The notes beneath the pieces were generated by a model, which was not told the DNA's origin, did not search any database, and worked only from the letters and a program-made list of their open reading frames with translations. Shown here piece after piece: positions 7,815 to 16,598 of a DNA stretch of 64,000 bases. Where the stretch lies: positions 62,001 through 126,000 of the forward strand of contig CAILMF010000008.1 in assembly GCA_903835235.1 (NCBI GenBank), in the 5' to 3' direction. This DNA is from an uncultured Rhodospirillales bacterium (GTDB lineage Bacteria; Pseudomonadota; Alphaproteobacteria; Acetobacterales; Acetobacteraceae). Made by a program: the position numbers and the translations under genes. Each line of letters begins with the position of its first letter. The first letter of the stretch is position 1.

Positions 7815-8621
7815 ATGAGCGCCGCCGCCCAGACCACGGATGAAGGCACCCAGCCCACCCTGAGCATCCAGGGCAGCCGCGCCACCCTCCACCTGAACCG
7901 CCCCAAGGTGATGAACCGCATCCAGCCGGAGGACATCATCGCGATCATGGGCTTCCTGGCCGAGGTGGAAGCCAACCCGGCGGTGCGCGTCCTCGTCATC
8001 GCCAGCGAAGGCAAGTCGTTCTCGGCCGGCGCCCATCTCGGCGCCATGCACGCCCAGGCCGCGGCCGGTGGCATCAAGGACACGCCCGGCGCGACCTTCG
8101 AGGACATGATCAACCGGCTGGAAATGCTGAAGATCCCGACCATCGCCCGCCTGCATGGCGGCGTCTATGGCGGCAGCACGGACCTGGTGCTGGCCTGCGA
8201 CTTCCGCATCGGCGTCACCCCCGCCACCGTCATGTTCATGCCGGCCGCGCGCATCGGCGTGCATTATTACGAGAGTGGGCTCCGCCGCTACGTCTCCCGC
8301 CTCGGCCTGAACAATGCCAAGCGGCTGTTCATGCTGGCCGAGCAGCAATCCACCGAGGAACTGCTCCGCATCGGCTACCTGACCGACGTGGTGGCGCCGC
8401 CCGAGCTGGACGCCAAGGTGGACGCCATCGCCAACCGCCTGGGCGAACTCGCCCCGCTGGCGGTGCAGGGCGCCAAGCGCGCCATCAACGAACTCGGCCA
8501 CGGCGCGCTGGACGTGCCGGCGCTGGAAGCCCGCATGAAGGCGGCGAAGAACAGCGACGACATCAAGGAAGGCCTGGCCGCCTTCAAGGAAAAGCGCAAG
8601 CCGGTGTTCAAGGGGCGCTGA
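7815..8621 (+). CDS. Crotonase-fold (enoyl-CoA hydratase/isomerase family) protein
   Basis: A 268-residue crotonase-fold protein. The oxyanion-hole segments are present ([13 protein letters not shown] and [21 protein letters not shown]). The two catalytic glutamates of true enoyl-CoA hydratases are not evident: the first position reads STD, and the PE of the second is replaced by [13 protein letters not shown]. Classical hydration is therefore doubtful; isomerase, hydrolase or another crotonase reaction is possible. It is divergent from the HMG-lyase operon with about 100 bases between them, and is followed after seven bases by an FAD oxidoreductase gene. Confidence 0.82.
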   Translation: MSAAAQTTDEGTQPTLSIQGSRATLHLNRPKVMNRIQPEDIIAIMGFLAEVEANPAVRVLVIASEGKSFSAGAHLGAMHAQAAAGGIKDTPGATFEDMINRLEMLKIPTIARLHGGVYGGSTDLVLACDFRIGVTPATVMFMPAARIGVHYYESGLRRYVSRLGLNNAKRLFMLAEQQSTEELLRIGYLTDVVAPPELDAKVDAIANRLGELAPLAVQGAKRAINELGHGALDVPALEARMKAAKNSDDIKEGLAAFKEKRKPVFKGR

Positions 8622-8628
8622 TCCACTC

Positions 8629-9732
8629 ATGGAGGAAGTCGACTGCATCGTCGTCGGCGCCGGCGTTGTCGGCCTGGCGGTGGCCCGCGCCATGGCCCTG
8701 GCGGGGCGAGAGGTGCTGGTGCTGGAAGCCGCCGAGGGCATCGGCACCGAGACCTCCTCCCGCAATTCGGAAGTGATCCACGCCGGCATCTACTACCCCG
8801 CCGGCAGCCTGCAGGCGCGCAGCTGCGTGGAGGGCCGCAAGCTGCTCTACGCCTATTGCGGTGAGCGCGGCCTGCCGCACGACAACTGCGGCAAGCTGAT
8901 CGTCGCAACCGATGAGGCCGAGGCCGCCAAGCTGCTGGCCATCCAGGCCCGCGCCGCCGCCAATGGCGCGGAACTGCACCTGCTGACGCGCGACGAAGCC
9001 CTGGCGATGGAACCCGCCCTGCACTGCACCGCGGCCCTCCTCTCGCCCAGCACCGGCATCATCGACAGCCATGCCTTCATGCTCAGCCTGCAAGGCGACG
9101 CCGAGAATGCCGGCGCCACCCTGGTCTTCCACACGCCCGTCCTCGGCGGCCGTGTGAGCAATGCGGGCATCGAGGTCGAGTGCGGCGGCGCCGAGCCGAT
9201 GCGCCTTTCCTGCCGCACGCTCATCAACAGCGGCGGCCTGCACGCACCCAAGCTGGCCGGCGCCATCCAGGGCATGCCGGCGCAGCAGGTGCCGGGCATG
9301 TGGTACGCCAAGGGCAACTACTTCTCCCTGGCCGCGAAGAACCCGTTCGGCCGGCTGATCTACCCGGTGCCGGTCCCCGGCGGCCTCGGCACCCACCTGA
9401 CCATCGACCTCGGCGGCCAGGCCCGGTTCGGGCCGGATGTGGAATGGGTGGAGACGCTGGACTACGAGGTGAACCCCCGCCGCGGCGACAGTTTCTACGA
9501 GTCGATCCGGCGCTACTGGCCGGGCCTGCCGGATGGCGCCTTGCAGCCGGGCTATTCCGGCATCCGCCCCAAGACCGTGCCCCCCGGCGCCCCGGCGCAG
9601 GATTTCGTGGTGCAGGGTCCGCGCGACCACGGCATCCCCGGCCTGGTGCATCTGTTCGGCATCGAAAGCCCCGGCCTGACCGCCTCGCTCGCCCTGGCCA
9701 ACCACGTCGCCGAGGTTGTCGCCGCCGGCTGA
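8629..9732 (+). CDS. FAD-dependent oxidoreductase, L-2-hydroxyglutarate-oxidase-like
   Basis: A 367-residue DAO-family flavoenzyme. The N-terminal Rossmann motif is [17 protein letters not shown], followed by [26 protein letters not shown], which closely fits L-2-hydroxyglutarate oxidase/dehydrogenase. A C-terminal FAD-contact region reads [21 protein letters not shown]. It probably oxidises an L-2-hydroxy acid to the 2-keto acid, with electrons passed to O2 or quinone. The gene lies seven bases after the crotonase gene, so the two are likely co-transcribed. The exact substrate is uncertain. Confidence 0.82.
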   Translation: MEEVDCIVVGAGVVGLAVARAMALAGREVLVLEAAEGIGTETSSRNSEVIHAGIYYPAGSLQARSCVEGRKLLYAYCGERGLPHDNCGKLIVATDEAEAAKLLAIQARAAANGAELHLLTRDEALAMEPALHCTAALLSPSTGIIDSHAFMLSLQGDAENAGATLVFHTPVLGGRVSNAGIEVECGGAEPMRLSCRTLINSGGLHAPKLAGAIQGMPAQQVPGMWYAKGNYFSLAAKNPFGRLIYPVPVPGGLGTHLTIDLGGQARFGPDVEWVETLDYEVNPRRGDSFYESIRRYWPGLPDGALQPGYSGIRPKTVPPGAPAQDFVVQGPRDHGIPGLVHLFGIESPGLTASLALANHVAEVVAAG

Positions 9733-9934
9733 AAAGCGCCACCCCGGCAAGGGCTTGCAGCCGGCGGCGAAGATGCCGCATGATCCCCGCCAAGGTCGCC
9801 GCAAGCCCCCTCCGGCGGCGTCCCGCTCAACTTCCCGCCACCGGCAACCAGTGTCATCGCCATGCGATGGAACCTGTCGCCGGGCCGGCCGAGAAGCGCC
9901 CGGCCTGCACGCCGATGGGGGACGATTCGCCACG

Positions 9935-10213
9935 ATGACCGAAACCGAGCTGCTGACCTACCTGACCAGCGCCACCGAACCACCGCCCCGCCTTGGCGAC
10001 GCCGTGGTGCTGCGGGCCAGGGAAGGCGCCAACGATGCCGAGGCCTTCTCCACCAGCGGCCGCCTGCTGGGCCGCGTGCCGCCGGCCGAACGCGCCGCGC
10101 TGGGCACCCTGCTCAATGAAGGCCACAGCGTACCCGGCCGCGTCACCGCCCTGGTGCCCCGGCCCAACCAGGCCGGCATCGGCCGCGTCCACGTCACCCT
10201 CTTCGCCGCCTGA
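9935..10213 (+). CDS. Small protein with HIRAN-like domain (tentative)
   Basis: A 92-residue protein occupied by one domain resembling HIRAN: VLRAREGANDAEAFSTSGRLLGRVP followed by ERAALGTLLNEG and VPGRVTALVP. HIRAN domains bind DNA 3' ends or altered DNA, usually inside larger helicases, but stand-alone forms exist. No membrane or signal sequence is seen. The ATG was chosen because upstream in-frame sequence is basic and unlike the domain. About 200 bases of apparently empty sequence lie on each side. The assignment rests on pattern similarity only. Confidence 0.5.
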   Translation: MTETELLTYLTSATEPPPRLGDAVVLRAREGANDAEAFSTSGRLLGRVPPAERAALGTLLNEGHSVPGRVTALVPRPNQAGIGRVHVTLFAA

Positions 10214-10404
10214 GAGCCCGTTCCGCACCCGGCCGACCCTGGCCGGGTATGCATCGACATCAGCACCGATGCCGGGGCATGCTGCCTGCTTACCGGAGCG
10301 AAGCAGCGCCGCATGGCCCACAGGGCGGTTGAACCCGCCGGGAAGCCCTCCCGGTTGAGACAGGAAGCCCGGCGCCCCAGCGCCGCGCCGGCGGCCCCGC
10401 GGCC

Positions 10405-10848
10405 ATGACCGGCCCTGCCTTCCAACAGGACATCACCCCAACCCCGGCCGGCCTGGCCGAGACCAGCCTGGCCCTGGGCGCCTGGCTCACCGCCCAGGGC
10501 GCGCCGGAAGCCGGCATCGGCCGGGTGGAGCTGGTGCTGGAGGAGGTGGTGATGAACATCATCATGCACGGCGCCTCGGCCGAGGGCGCCGCCCGCATCC
10601 AGCTGGCCGCCCAGGCCCAGCCCGGCGCCTGCGACCTCCGCGTCACCGACAACGGCCCGGCCTTCGACCCCACCACCGCCACCCCGCGGGCCGATGGCGC
10701 CTCGCTGGACCAGGCCGCACCAGGCGGCCTCGGCCTGGTGCTGCTGGCCCGCTATGCCCGCGGGCTCGGCTACCGCCGGCTGCCGGGCGGCAACCAGCTC
10801 GACCTCAGCATCCCCTACCCCCTGCCGCCTTCGGGAACATTGCGCTAG
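10405..10848 (+). CDS. RsbW-like anti-sigma/HATPase-domain protein
   Basis: A 147-residue single HATPase_c domain. The N box is seen as ELVLEEVVMNIIMHG, the G1 box as VTDNGPAFDP, and the G2 region as GGLGLVLLARYA. This arrangement is that of serine-kinase anti-sigma factors of the RsbW/SpoIIAB type, which phosphorylate an STAS-domain antagonist and bind a sigma factor. No sigma, STAS or PP2C partner gene lies nearby, so the regulatory circuit must be elsewhere. It ends 29 bases before the ABC-permease-like gene, which suggests co-transcription. Confidence 0.78.
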   Translation: MTGPAFQQDITPTPAGLAETSLALGAWLTAQGAPEAGIGRVELVLEEVVMNIIMHGASAEGAARIQLAAQAQPGACDLRVTDNGPAFDPTTATPRADGASLDQAAPGGLGLVLLARYARGLGYRRLPGGNQLDLSIPYPLPPSGTLR

Positions 10849-10877
10849 AACCACGGCGGGGCGGCGCAAGGGGGACG

Positions 10878-12230
10878 ATGATGCTGGCGGTGATCGGCGC
10901 CCTGCTGCGGGCCGGGCTGGGCTTCCTGCTGGGCGGCGCCCTGCTCTATCTGTTGATCACCCCGCCTGCGGACTGGAGCTTCGGCGCGCTCCGCGGCCTT
11001 GCCGCGCTGCCGGGCCTGCTGCCGGCCGAGGCCACCCTGGACTCGCTGCTGCTGCTGGCCGGCGGGGCGCTGCTGGGCGTGCCGGTCGCGGCCCTGCTGC
11101 TGCGCCTGCCGGCCCTGGCGCATCCGGCCTTCCCGGCGGTGGCGCTGGCCTTCCCGGCCTGGGTGCTGGCACTGCTCCTGGCCCTCGCCTGGTCCCCCGG
11201 CCCGGCGATGGCGCTGGCCGGCATCGGCTGGACCGCGGCGCTGGCCTATGCGCTGCCCTGGCGCGCCGCCACCGGCCAGCCGCTGATGGCGGTGCTGCGC
11301 CGTGCCCCCACGACCATGGCCGCGCTGCTGGCCGTGCAATTGCCGCTGGAACTGCACTGCGGCGCCGGCGGCCTGGCCGCCTTTCTGGTGCAGGCCAAGC
11401 ATTGGCGCCGGCCGGAGGAGAGCCTGGCCCTGCTGCTGGGCTGGCTGGCGCTGGCGCTGGCCATCGGCCTGCTGGCCCGGCTGGCCGAACCGGCGGCGGC
11501 GCGCGTGGCCAGCGCACCGCGGCCCAGCACGGCCACCCCCGGGCTGCGCCAGCTCGGCCTTGGCCTGGTGCTGCTGCATCTCGGCGCCGCGCTGCTGGCG
11601 CTGCTGCCGCAGGCCTGGCCCGCCGGCAGCCTGGTGGAGCGCCTGATGGCCGGCGGCTGGCCCCTGGTGCTGCCGGTTGCCGCCGCCATTGCCGTGGCGC
11701 TGCCCCTGGGTGGCCTGGCCGGGCTGGCTTATGGCCTGCACCGCGCCTCGCCCGGCCTGCCGCCGCTGCTGGCCAGCCTGGGGGCGCTGCCCCTGCTGCT
11801 GGCCGCCCGCATGGAACCCGAGGAACCCACCCGCGCCTGGTGGCTGGCCCTGCTGCTGCCGGCCTTGGCCGGGCTGTTCCACGCCGGGCGCACCGCCGGG
11901 GCCGCGCTGGCGCCGCAGGGCTTCGTGCTGCAGGCGCGGTTGCGCGGCACGCAGGGGCTGGCGCTGGCGCTGGCCATGCTGCCGCACGCAGCGGCCCCGC
12001 TGCTGGCCGCCGCCGCCCGCCAGGCCGCGCTGCTGCTGCTGGCGCTGGCCATGCTGTCCGCCATCGGCATGGCGCTGCAACCGCCGGAGGATTGGGGCCG
12101 GCTGTTGCTCTACGCCCGCGGCCGTGGCGGCCCCATCGACCCCGTGGCGGTGCTGCTGCCGGCGCTGTGGCTGGGCAGCCTGGTTGCCGGCCTGCTGCTG
12201 CTGGGCGCCAAGGACCGCACCGATGGCTGA
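10878..12230 (+). CDS. Fused, divergent DppB-DppC-like ABC permease
   Basis: A 450-residue, strongly hydrophobic protein (about 12 helices). The first half ends like a DppB permease. The second half follows the DppC pattern: QARLRGTQGLALALAMLPHAA at the EAA-loop position, then LSAIGMALQPPEDWGRLL, matching the LGLGVQPPxxxWG motif of dipeptide permeases. The normally conserved EAA residues are mostly lost, keeping a Gly and the LP pair. Two permeases therefore seem merged and drifting. It overlaps the next gene by eight bases. A fully functional but divergent transporter is possible; no solute-binding protein lies nearby. Confidence 0.65.
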   Translation: MMLAVIGALLRAGLGFLLGGALLYLLITPPADWSFGALRGLAALPGLLPAEATLDSLLLLAGGALLGVPVAALLLRLPALAHPAFPAVALAFPAWVLALLLALAWSPGPAMALAGIGWTAALAYALPWRAATGQPLMAVLRRAPTTMAALLAVQLPLELHCGAGGLAAFLVQAKHWRRPEESLALLLGWLALALAIGLLARLAEPAAARVASAPRPSTATPGLRQLGLGLVLLHLGAALLALLPQAWPAGSLVERLMAGGWPLVLPVAAAIAVALPLGGLAGLAYGLHRASPGLPPLLASLGALPLLLAARMEPEEPTRAWWLALLLPALAGLFHAGRTAGAALAPQGFVLQARLRGTQGLALALAMLPHAAAPLLAAAARQAALLLLALAMLSAIGMALQPPEDWGRLLLYARGRGGPIDPVAVLLPALWLGSLVAGLLLLGAKDRTDG

Positions 12231-13542
12231 AGCCCCCACCTTGGCCCCCCTCCTCGCGCCGGGCGCCGCGCTGGCGGTGCTGGCCCCCGCATGGCCCTGG
12301 CCGCTGCCGCCGGGCACCCTTCTGCTGCCGGCCGAGGCAGACGCCCATGGCGGCCTGGCGGCCGACCCACATGGCGGCCTGGCGGCCGACCCACATGGCG
12401 GCCTGGCGGCCGACGCCCATGGCGGCCTGGCGGCCGACGCCCATGGCGGCCAGGCGGCCGACACCCAAGGCGGCCTGGCTTGGCGCAACGCCCTCACCGC
12501 CGCCCTGGCCGCCAGGCCGGGCCTGCTGGCCCTGGCGATCCCGCCGCTGGCGCCCCTGGCCCTGGCGGAGGTGCTGGCCGCGCTGCGCCAGGCCCGCCGG
12601 GCAGGCCAGGCGCTGCTGCTGCTGACCGAGGACCTGAACCTGGCCACCGCCCTGGCCGAGCAGGCCTGGCTGCCCCCCGGCCCCGCCCAGCCGATCGCCC
12701 GCCTGCTCTCTCGCCCGCCCAACCCCACCGCGCGCGACCTGGTCGCCGCTGCCCGCCTGCCCAGCGCCGGCCCGCCCGCCCCGCCACCCGGCCGTGGCGC
12801 CCTCTCGCTGCACGGCGTCGCCGGCCTGCCGCTCAGCCTCGCCGCCGGCGAGATCCTGGCCCTCCTCGGCGACGACCCGGCCGGGCGCCGCCAGCTCGCC
12901 CTCACCCTCGCCGGCCTGGGCGCCGCCCCGGCGGGGCTGCTGGCGCTGGATGGCCACGCCATCCCCTGGCCCGCCCACCAGCGCAGGGCCGCCGAACTCG
13001 CCGCCCTGCAACTGCTGCTGCCGGACCACGCCACTCCGCTGGACCCGCGCCGCAGCCTGGGCGCGGCGCTGCAAGGCCGGCTGCACAGCCTGGGCCAACC
13101 CGCCGCCCGCGCCGCCGAACTGCTGGCCGCCTGCGGGCTGGACCCCGAGCGCGCCTGGCAGACCCCGCCGCAGCTGACGCCCGTGCAGCGCCAACGCGCC
13201 CAGCTGGCCCTGGCGCTGGCCGCCAATCCGCTGGTCATCCTCAGCCAGGACTGGACCGCCGGCCTGCCCATCGCCGCCGCCGCCGAGCTGCTCGGCCTGC
13301 TCGCCCGGCTGCGTGGCCGCGCCGCCTGGCTGATGCTGGGCGAATCGCTGCCCCTGGCCGCCCGCCACGCGCATCGCCTGGCCATGCTGGACCAGGGCCG
13401 CATCGTCGAGGCCGGCGCCACCACCGCGCTGCTGGCCCGTCAGGCCCACCCCGCCACCACGGCGTTGGTCGCCCTGGCCGCCACCACCCGGCGGCTGGCG
13501 GCGGCGCAGGTGGTCCCGATCACCGCCGCCGCCATCGACTGA
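12223..13542 (+). CDS. Fused DppD-DppF-like ABC protein with eroded ATP-binding motifs
   Basis: A 439-residue protein that resembles two ABC ATPases joined. In the second domain Walker A reads GDDPAGRRQ instead of GxxGxGKS/T, the signature reads LTPVQRQRAQLALA instead of LSGGQRQR, Walker B reads LVILSQDWTAG without the DE pair, and the switch His is absent (LMLGESLPLAARHAHR). The first domain keeps only its later half (LLLLTEDLNLATALAE) after an N-terminal 8-residue repeat tract. ATP hydrolysis is therefore unlikely. The frame has stayed open for 440 codons, so it may be a degenerating gene or a repurposed scaffold. Confidence 0.65.
   Translation: MAEAPTLAPLLAPGAALAVLAPAWPWPLPPGTLLLPAEADAHGGLAADPHGGLAADPHGGLAADAHGGLAADAHGGQAADTQGGLAWRNALTAALAARPGLLALAIPPLAPLALAEVLAALRQARRAGQALLLLTEDLNLATALAEQAWLPPGPAQPIARLLSRPPNPTARDLVAAARLPSAGPPAPPPGRGALSLHGVAGLPLSLAAGEILALLGDDPAGRRQLALTLAGLGAAPAGLLALDGHAIPWPAHQRRAAELAALQLLLPDHATPLDPRRSLGAALQGRLHSLGQPAARAAELLAACGLDPERAWQTPPQLTPVQRQRAQLALALAANPLVILSQDWTAGLPIAAAAELLGLLARLRGRAAWLMLGESLPLAARHAHRLAMLDQGRIVEAGATTALLARQAHPATTALVALAATTRRLAAAQVVPITAAAID
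12340..12483 (+). repeat. In-frame 24-bp tandem repeat, six units
   Basis: Six near-identical 24-base units encode repeats of the type ADAHGGLA/ADPHGGLA inside the eroded ABC gene, where the first ATPase domain should have its Walker A region. The last unit is the most diverged (ADTQGGLA). The length is divisible by three, so copy-number change would keep the frame. Confidence 0.95.
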
Positions 13543-13708
13543 CGCCCGCCGGCCCGGGCACGGGCCGGCACCCCTCCGGGTGGCCAACCGCCGCGGGCCG
13601 GCGCTGCGCCACATCGCCTGAATGTTGCCGATTTGAACCATACCGGCCTAACCTTGCGCGGCCCTCGGCCGAACATGCACAGGCAAGGCCGGGAAAAGGA
13701 GTACGCGC

Positions 13709-14503
13709 ATGCCCGTGGTCCGCCACGATGGCTGCGACCTGCACTACGACATCGCGGGTCAGGGTCCGACGCTCGTCTTCGCTTCCGGCCTGGGAGGCAC
13801 CGCCACCTGGTGGAAGCGGGAGGTCGCGCTCTATTCCCAGCACTATCGCTGCCTGACCTTCGACCAGCGCGGCACCGGCCGCTCCAGCCATGTCCAGGTG
13901 CACAGCGTGGAGCAGATGGCCGCCGACCTGGTCGCCATCCTGGACCATGCCGGCCTCCCCAGCGCCCATCTGGTCGGCCATTCCACCGGCGGCGCCATCG
14001 GCCTGGCCATGGCGCTGGACCACCCGGGGCGGATCGCCTCGCTGGTCATCCAGTCCTCCACCAGCCATGGCGACGCCTATCGGCGCCGGCTGTTCGAGAT
14101 CAGGCGCAACCTGCACGCCATCAGCGCCCAGGATTACGCCCGCTTCTCGACCCTGCTGCTCTACCCGCCCTACATCATCAACGCGCGGGACGAAGCCCTG
14201 GCCGCCGAGGAAGCCGCCAGCGCCGCGGCGCTCGGCCCGCCGGCGGTGCAAGGCAGCCGGCTGGACGCGATCCTGGCCTTCGACCGCCGCGCCGACATGC
14301 ACCGCCTGCGGCTGCCGGTCCGAGTCATCGTGGCGGATGACGACATCCTGACGCCCCGCTACTTCGCCGAGCAACTGGTGCAGCATATCCCCGGCGCCGA
14401 GGCCGCCTTTACCCCGCGCGGCGGCCACGCCCTGTCGCGCAGCGAACCCGCGGTCTTCGACGCGTTGGTGATGCCCTTCCTGGCCAAGGTCACTGCGACA
14501 TGA
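13709..14503 (+). CDS. Alpha/beta hydrolase
   Basis: A 264-residue alpha/beta-hydrolase of the 3-oxoadipate enol-lactonase/haloperoxidase-like group. The nucleophile elbow is GHSTGG (about residues 90-95), the acid is in VIVADDDILTP, and the His is in RGGHALSRSEP. FDQRGTGRSS is the usual early motif. No signal peptide is seen, so it is cytosolic. A good AAGGAG-type ribosome site precedes the ATG. Its stop overlaps the start of the Bug gene (ATGA), so it may act on the compound that receptor recognises. The substrate is unknown. Confidence 0.87.
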   Translation: MPVVRHDGCDLHYDIAGQGPTLVFASGLGGTATWWKREVALYSQHYRCLTFDQRGTGRSSHVQVHSVEQMAADLVAILDHAGLPSAHLVGHSTGGAIGLAMALDHPGRIASLVIQSSTSHGDAYRRRLFEIRRNLHAISAQDYARFSTLLLYPPYIINARDEALAAEEAASAAALGPPAVQGSRLDAILAFDRRADMHRLRLPVRVIVADDDILTPRYFAEQLVQHIPGAEAAFTPRGGHALSRSEPAVFDALVMPFLAKVTAT

Positions 14504-15531
14504 TCACCCCTCGCGATCCCGCATCCATGCACCGCCGCAATCCTGCATCCATGCACCGCCGTGCAATGCTCGCCACCTTCCTCGCCGCGCCGGCCCTGGC
14601 CAGCCCCGCCCTGGCCCAGCCCGCCTGGACCCCCAGCCGGCCGCTGCGCATCGTCGTGCCCTTCCCGGCCGGCGGCAGCTTCGACGTGCAGGCCCGGTTG
14701 CTGGCCGAGGGCCTGGCCCCCGCGCTGGGCCAGCCCGTGGTGGTGGAGAACCGCCCCGGCGCCGGTGGCACCATCGGCGCGGCGGAGGTCGCCCACGCCG
14801 CGCCGGACGGCCACACCCTGCTGATGGGCAGCAACGGCACCCAGGCCGCGAACGTCACGCTGTACCAGGGCCGCCTGCCCTACGACCCCGCCCGGGACCA
14901 CGCCCCCATCACCCTGGTCACGGTGCAGCCGCAGATCGTCGCGGTCGGCGAGGCCTGGCCCGCCGAGCGCAGCCTTGCTGGCCTGCTCACCGCGCTGAAG
15001 GCGCGGAGCGAGCCACAGCCCTTCGGCTCCTCCGGCAATGGCTCCCCCACGCATCTGGCTGGCGAGATGTTCGGCCGCGCGCTGGGCGTGGCGCTGACCC
15101 ATGTGCCCTATCGCGGCCAGGGCCCAGCGCTGAACGACCTGATCGGCGGCCGGCTCGGGCTGATGTTCCCCTCGGTGGCCGACGTGCTGGGCCAGTTGCG
15201 CGCCGGCCGCGTCTTCGCGCTCGCCGCCATGAGCGACCACCGCCTGGCCCTGCTGCCAGACGTGCCGACCCTGGCGGAACTCGGCCACCCTGGCCTCACC
15301 AGCTCCATCTGGGCCGGCCTCTACACCCGCGCCGGCAGCCCGCCCGCCGCCATCGCCCGGCTGAACGCTGACATCACCGCCCTGCTGAACGCACCCGCGC
15401 TCCGCACCCGGCTGGAAGCCCAGGGCTTCGAGGTCCTGCCCGGCACGCCGCAGGCCCTCGCCGCCCGCCAGGCCGCCGAGACCACCCGCCTCGGCGAGAT
15501 CATCCGTGCCTCGGGTGCGACGGCGGACTGA
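14500..15531 (+). CDS. Bug/TctC-family solute receptor with duplicated start region
   Basis: A 343-residue periplasmic receptor. The Bug core is clear: RPLRIVVPFPAGGSFDVQARL, VVENRPGAGGTIGAAEV and THVPYRGQGPALNDL. The signal peptide (AMLATFLAAPALASPALAQ) is preceded by two copies of PASMHRR, so ATG codons at 14500, 14527 and 14551 are all in frame. The first overlaps the hydrolase stop and is used here; a later start would give a more typical signal peptide. It probably feeds the same catabolic unit as the hydrolase and the TauD enzyme. Confidence 0.87.
   Translation: MITPRDPASMHRRNPASMHRRAMLATFLAAPALASPALAQPAWTPSRPLRIVVPFPAGGSFDVQARLLAEGLAPALGQPVVVENRPGAGGTIGAAEVAHAAPDGHTLLMGSNGTQAANVTLYQGRLPYDPARDHAPITLVTVQPQIVAVGEAWPAERSLAGLLTALKARSEPQPFGSSGNGSPTHLAGEMFGRALGVALTHVPYRGQGPALNDLIGGRLGLMFPSVADVLGQLRAGRVFALAAMSDHRLALLPDVPTLAELGHPGLTSSIWAGLYTRAGSPPAAIARLNADITALLNAPALRTRLEAQGFEVLPGTPQALAARQAAETTRLGEIIRASGATAD
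14516..14563 (+). repeat. Direct 24-bp duplication over the Bug gene start
   Basis: Two adjacent 24-base units (14516-14539 and 14540-14563) differ at about two positions, and each carries an in-frame ATG within GCATCCATGCACCGCCG. The duplication adds an alternative start without breaking the frame. Confidence 0.9.
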
Positions 15532-15721
15532 ACACCGGCGGCGGCAGTCCTGCTTCGGCCTGCCTTCGCGCAGGATCGGCACGGCCTCCCGCGCGGCATG
15601 CGACGCCAATGGGCCGGCCCGTTCCAGCCCGCAGCCGCGCAGCTGACGCCGCATGCCGCCCGGCATTTGCCCGCCGGCCCGATTCCGCGCCACCATCCCG
15701 CCAAAGGAATGGAGGAACGCC

Positions 15722-16561
15722 ATGGCCCTGACCGTCACGCCGCTCTCCGGCGCCTGCGGCGCCGAGATCGCCGGCATCGACCTGGCCCGCGACCTGACCG
15801 ACGCCGCCCTCGCCGAGATCCGAGCCGCGCTGAACCAGCACGGCGTGGTCTTCTTCCACGACCAGGCCTTCGACGACGAAACCCACAAGGCCATCGCCCG
15901 CCGCTTCGGCCAGCTGTTCATCCACCCCAATTTCCGCGGCACCGGCAGCGCCGACCCGGAGATCGTCTGGGTCAAGCGCGAGCCGCACGACCCCTCCGTG
16001 GTCGGGGAGCAATGGCACGCCGACACCACCATGTGCGCCGCCCCGCCGATGGGCGCGCTGCTGCACGGCATCGAGGTGCCGCCCTTTGGCGGCGACACCA
16101 TGTTCGCGCACCAGGCCGCCGCTTATGACGCGCTGAGCGACGGCATGAAGCGCATGCTGGAAGGCCTGCGCGCCTGGCACACCGACCGCATGGTGGCCGG
16201 CCCGAATTCCGGCATCAACGCCCGCCGCAGCACCAAGGTGCGCGACGGCGCCGACTGGGTGGAAACCCGCAGCCTGCACCCGGTGGTCCGCACCCATCCG
16301 GAAACCGGTCGCCGCATGCTCTTCGTCAATGCCAGCTACACCACGGGCTTCGAGGGCATGACCGAGGCCGAGAGCCGCCCGCTGCTGGACTATCTGATGG
16401 AACACAGCCACCGGCTGGACTTCAGCTGCCGCTTCCGCTGGCGCGCCGGCAGCCTGGCCTTCTGGGACAACCGCGCGGTGCTGCACATCGCCCTGAACGA
16501 CACCGGCCCGCAGCGCCGGCTGATGCGCCGGGTGCAGATTGCCGGGGATGTGCCGGTCTAG
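15722..16561 (+). CDS. TauD/TfdA-family Fe(II)/2-oxoglutarate dioxygenase
   Basis: A 279-residue dioxygenase. The iron-binding HxD is in QWHADTT and the distal His is in RAVLHIALND; the 2-oxoglutarate-binding Arg is in QRRLMRRVQI. The N-terminus (TVTPLSGACGAEIAGIDL) and GVVFFHDQAF are typical of TauD. Such enzymes oxidise taurine, aryloxyacids, sulfonates or related compounds with 2-oxoglutarate and O2. The start was set at the ATG before ALTVTPL, after AAAGGAATGGAGG. It lies 190 bases after a Bug gene, so the two may form an uptake-oxidation pair. The substrate cannot be predicted. Confidence 0.88.
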   Translation: MALTVTPLSGACGAEIAGIDLARDLTDAALAEIRAALNQHGVVFFHDQAFDDETHKAIARRFGQLFIHPNFRGTGSADPEIVWVKREPHDPSVVGEQWHADTTMCAAPPMGALLHGIEVPPFGGDTMFAHQAAAYDALSDGMKRMLEGLRAWHTDRMVAGPNSGINARRSTKVRDGADWVETRSLHPVVRTHPETGRRMLFVNASYTTGFEGMTEAESRPLLDYLMEHSHRLDFSCRFRWRAGSLAFWDNRAVLHIALNDTGPQRRLMRRVQIAGDVPV

Positions 16562-16598
16562 CGTCTGACCGCCCGAGGGCGGGGATCAACCGCCCGAA

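Noticed and set aside
12340-12483. CRISPR-like array
   Set aside because: The units are contiguous, 24 bases, in frame and without spacers, so this is a coding tandem repeat.
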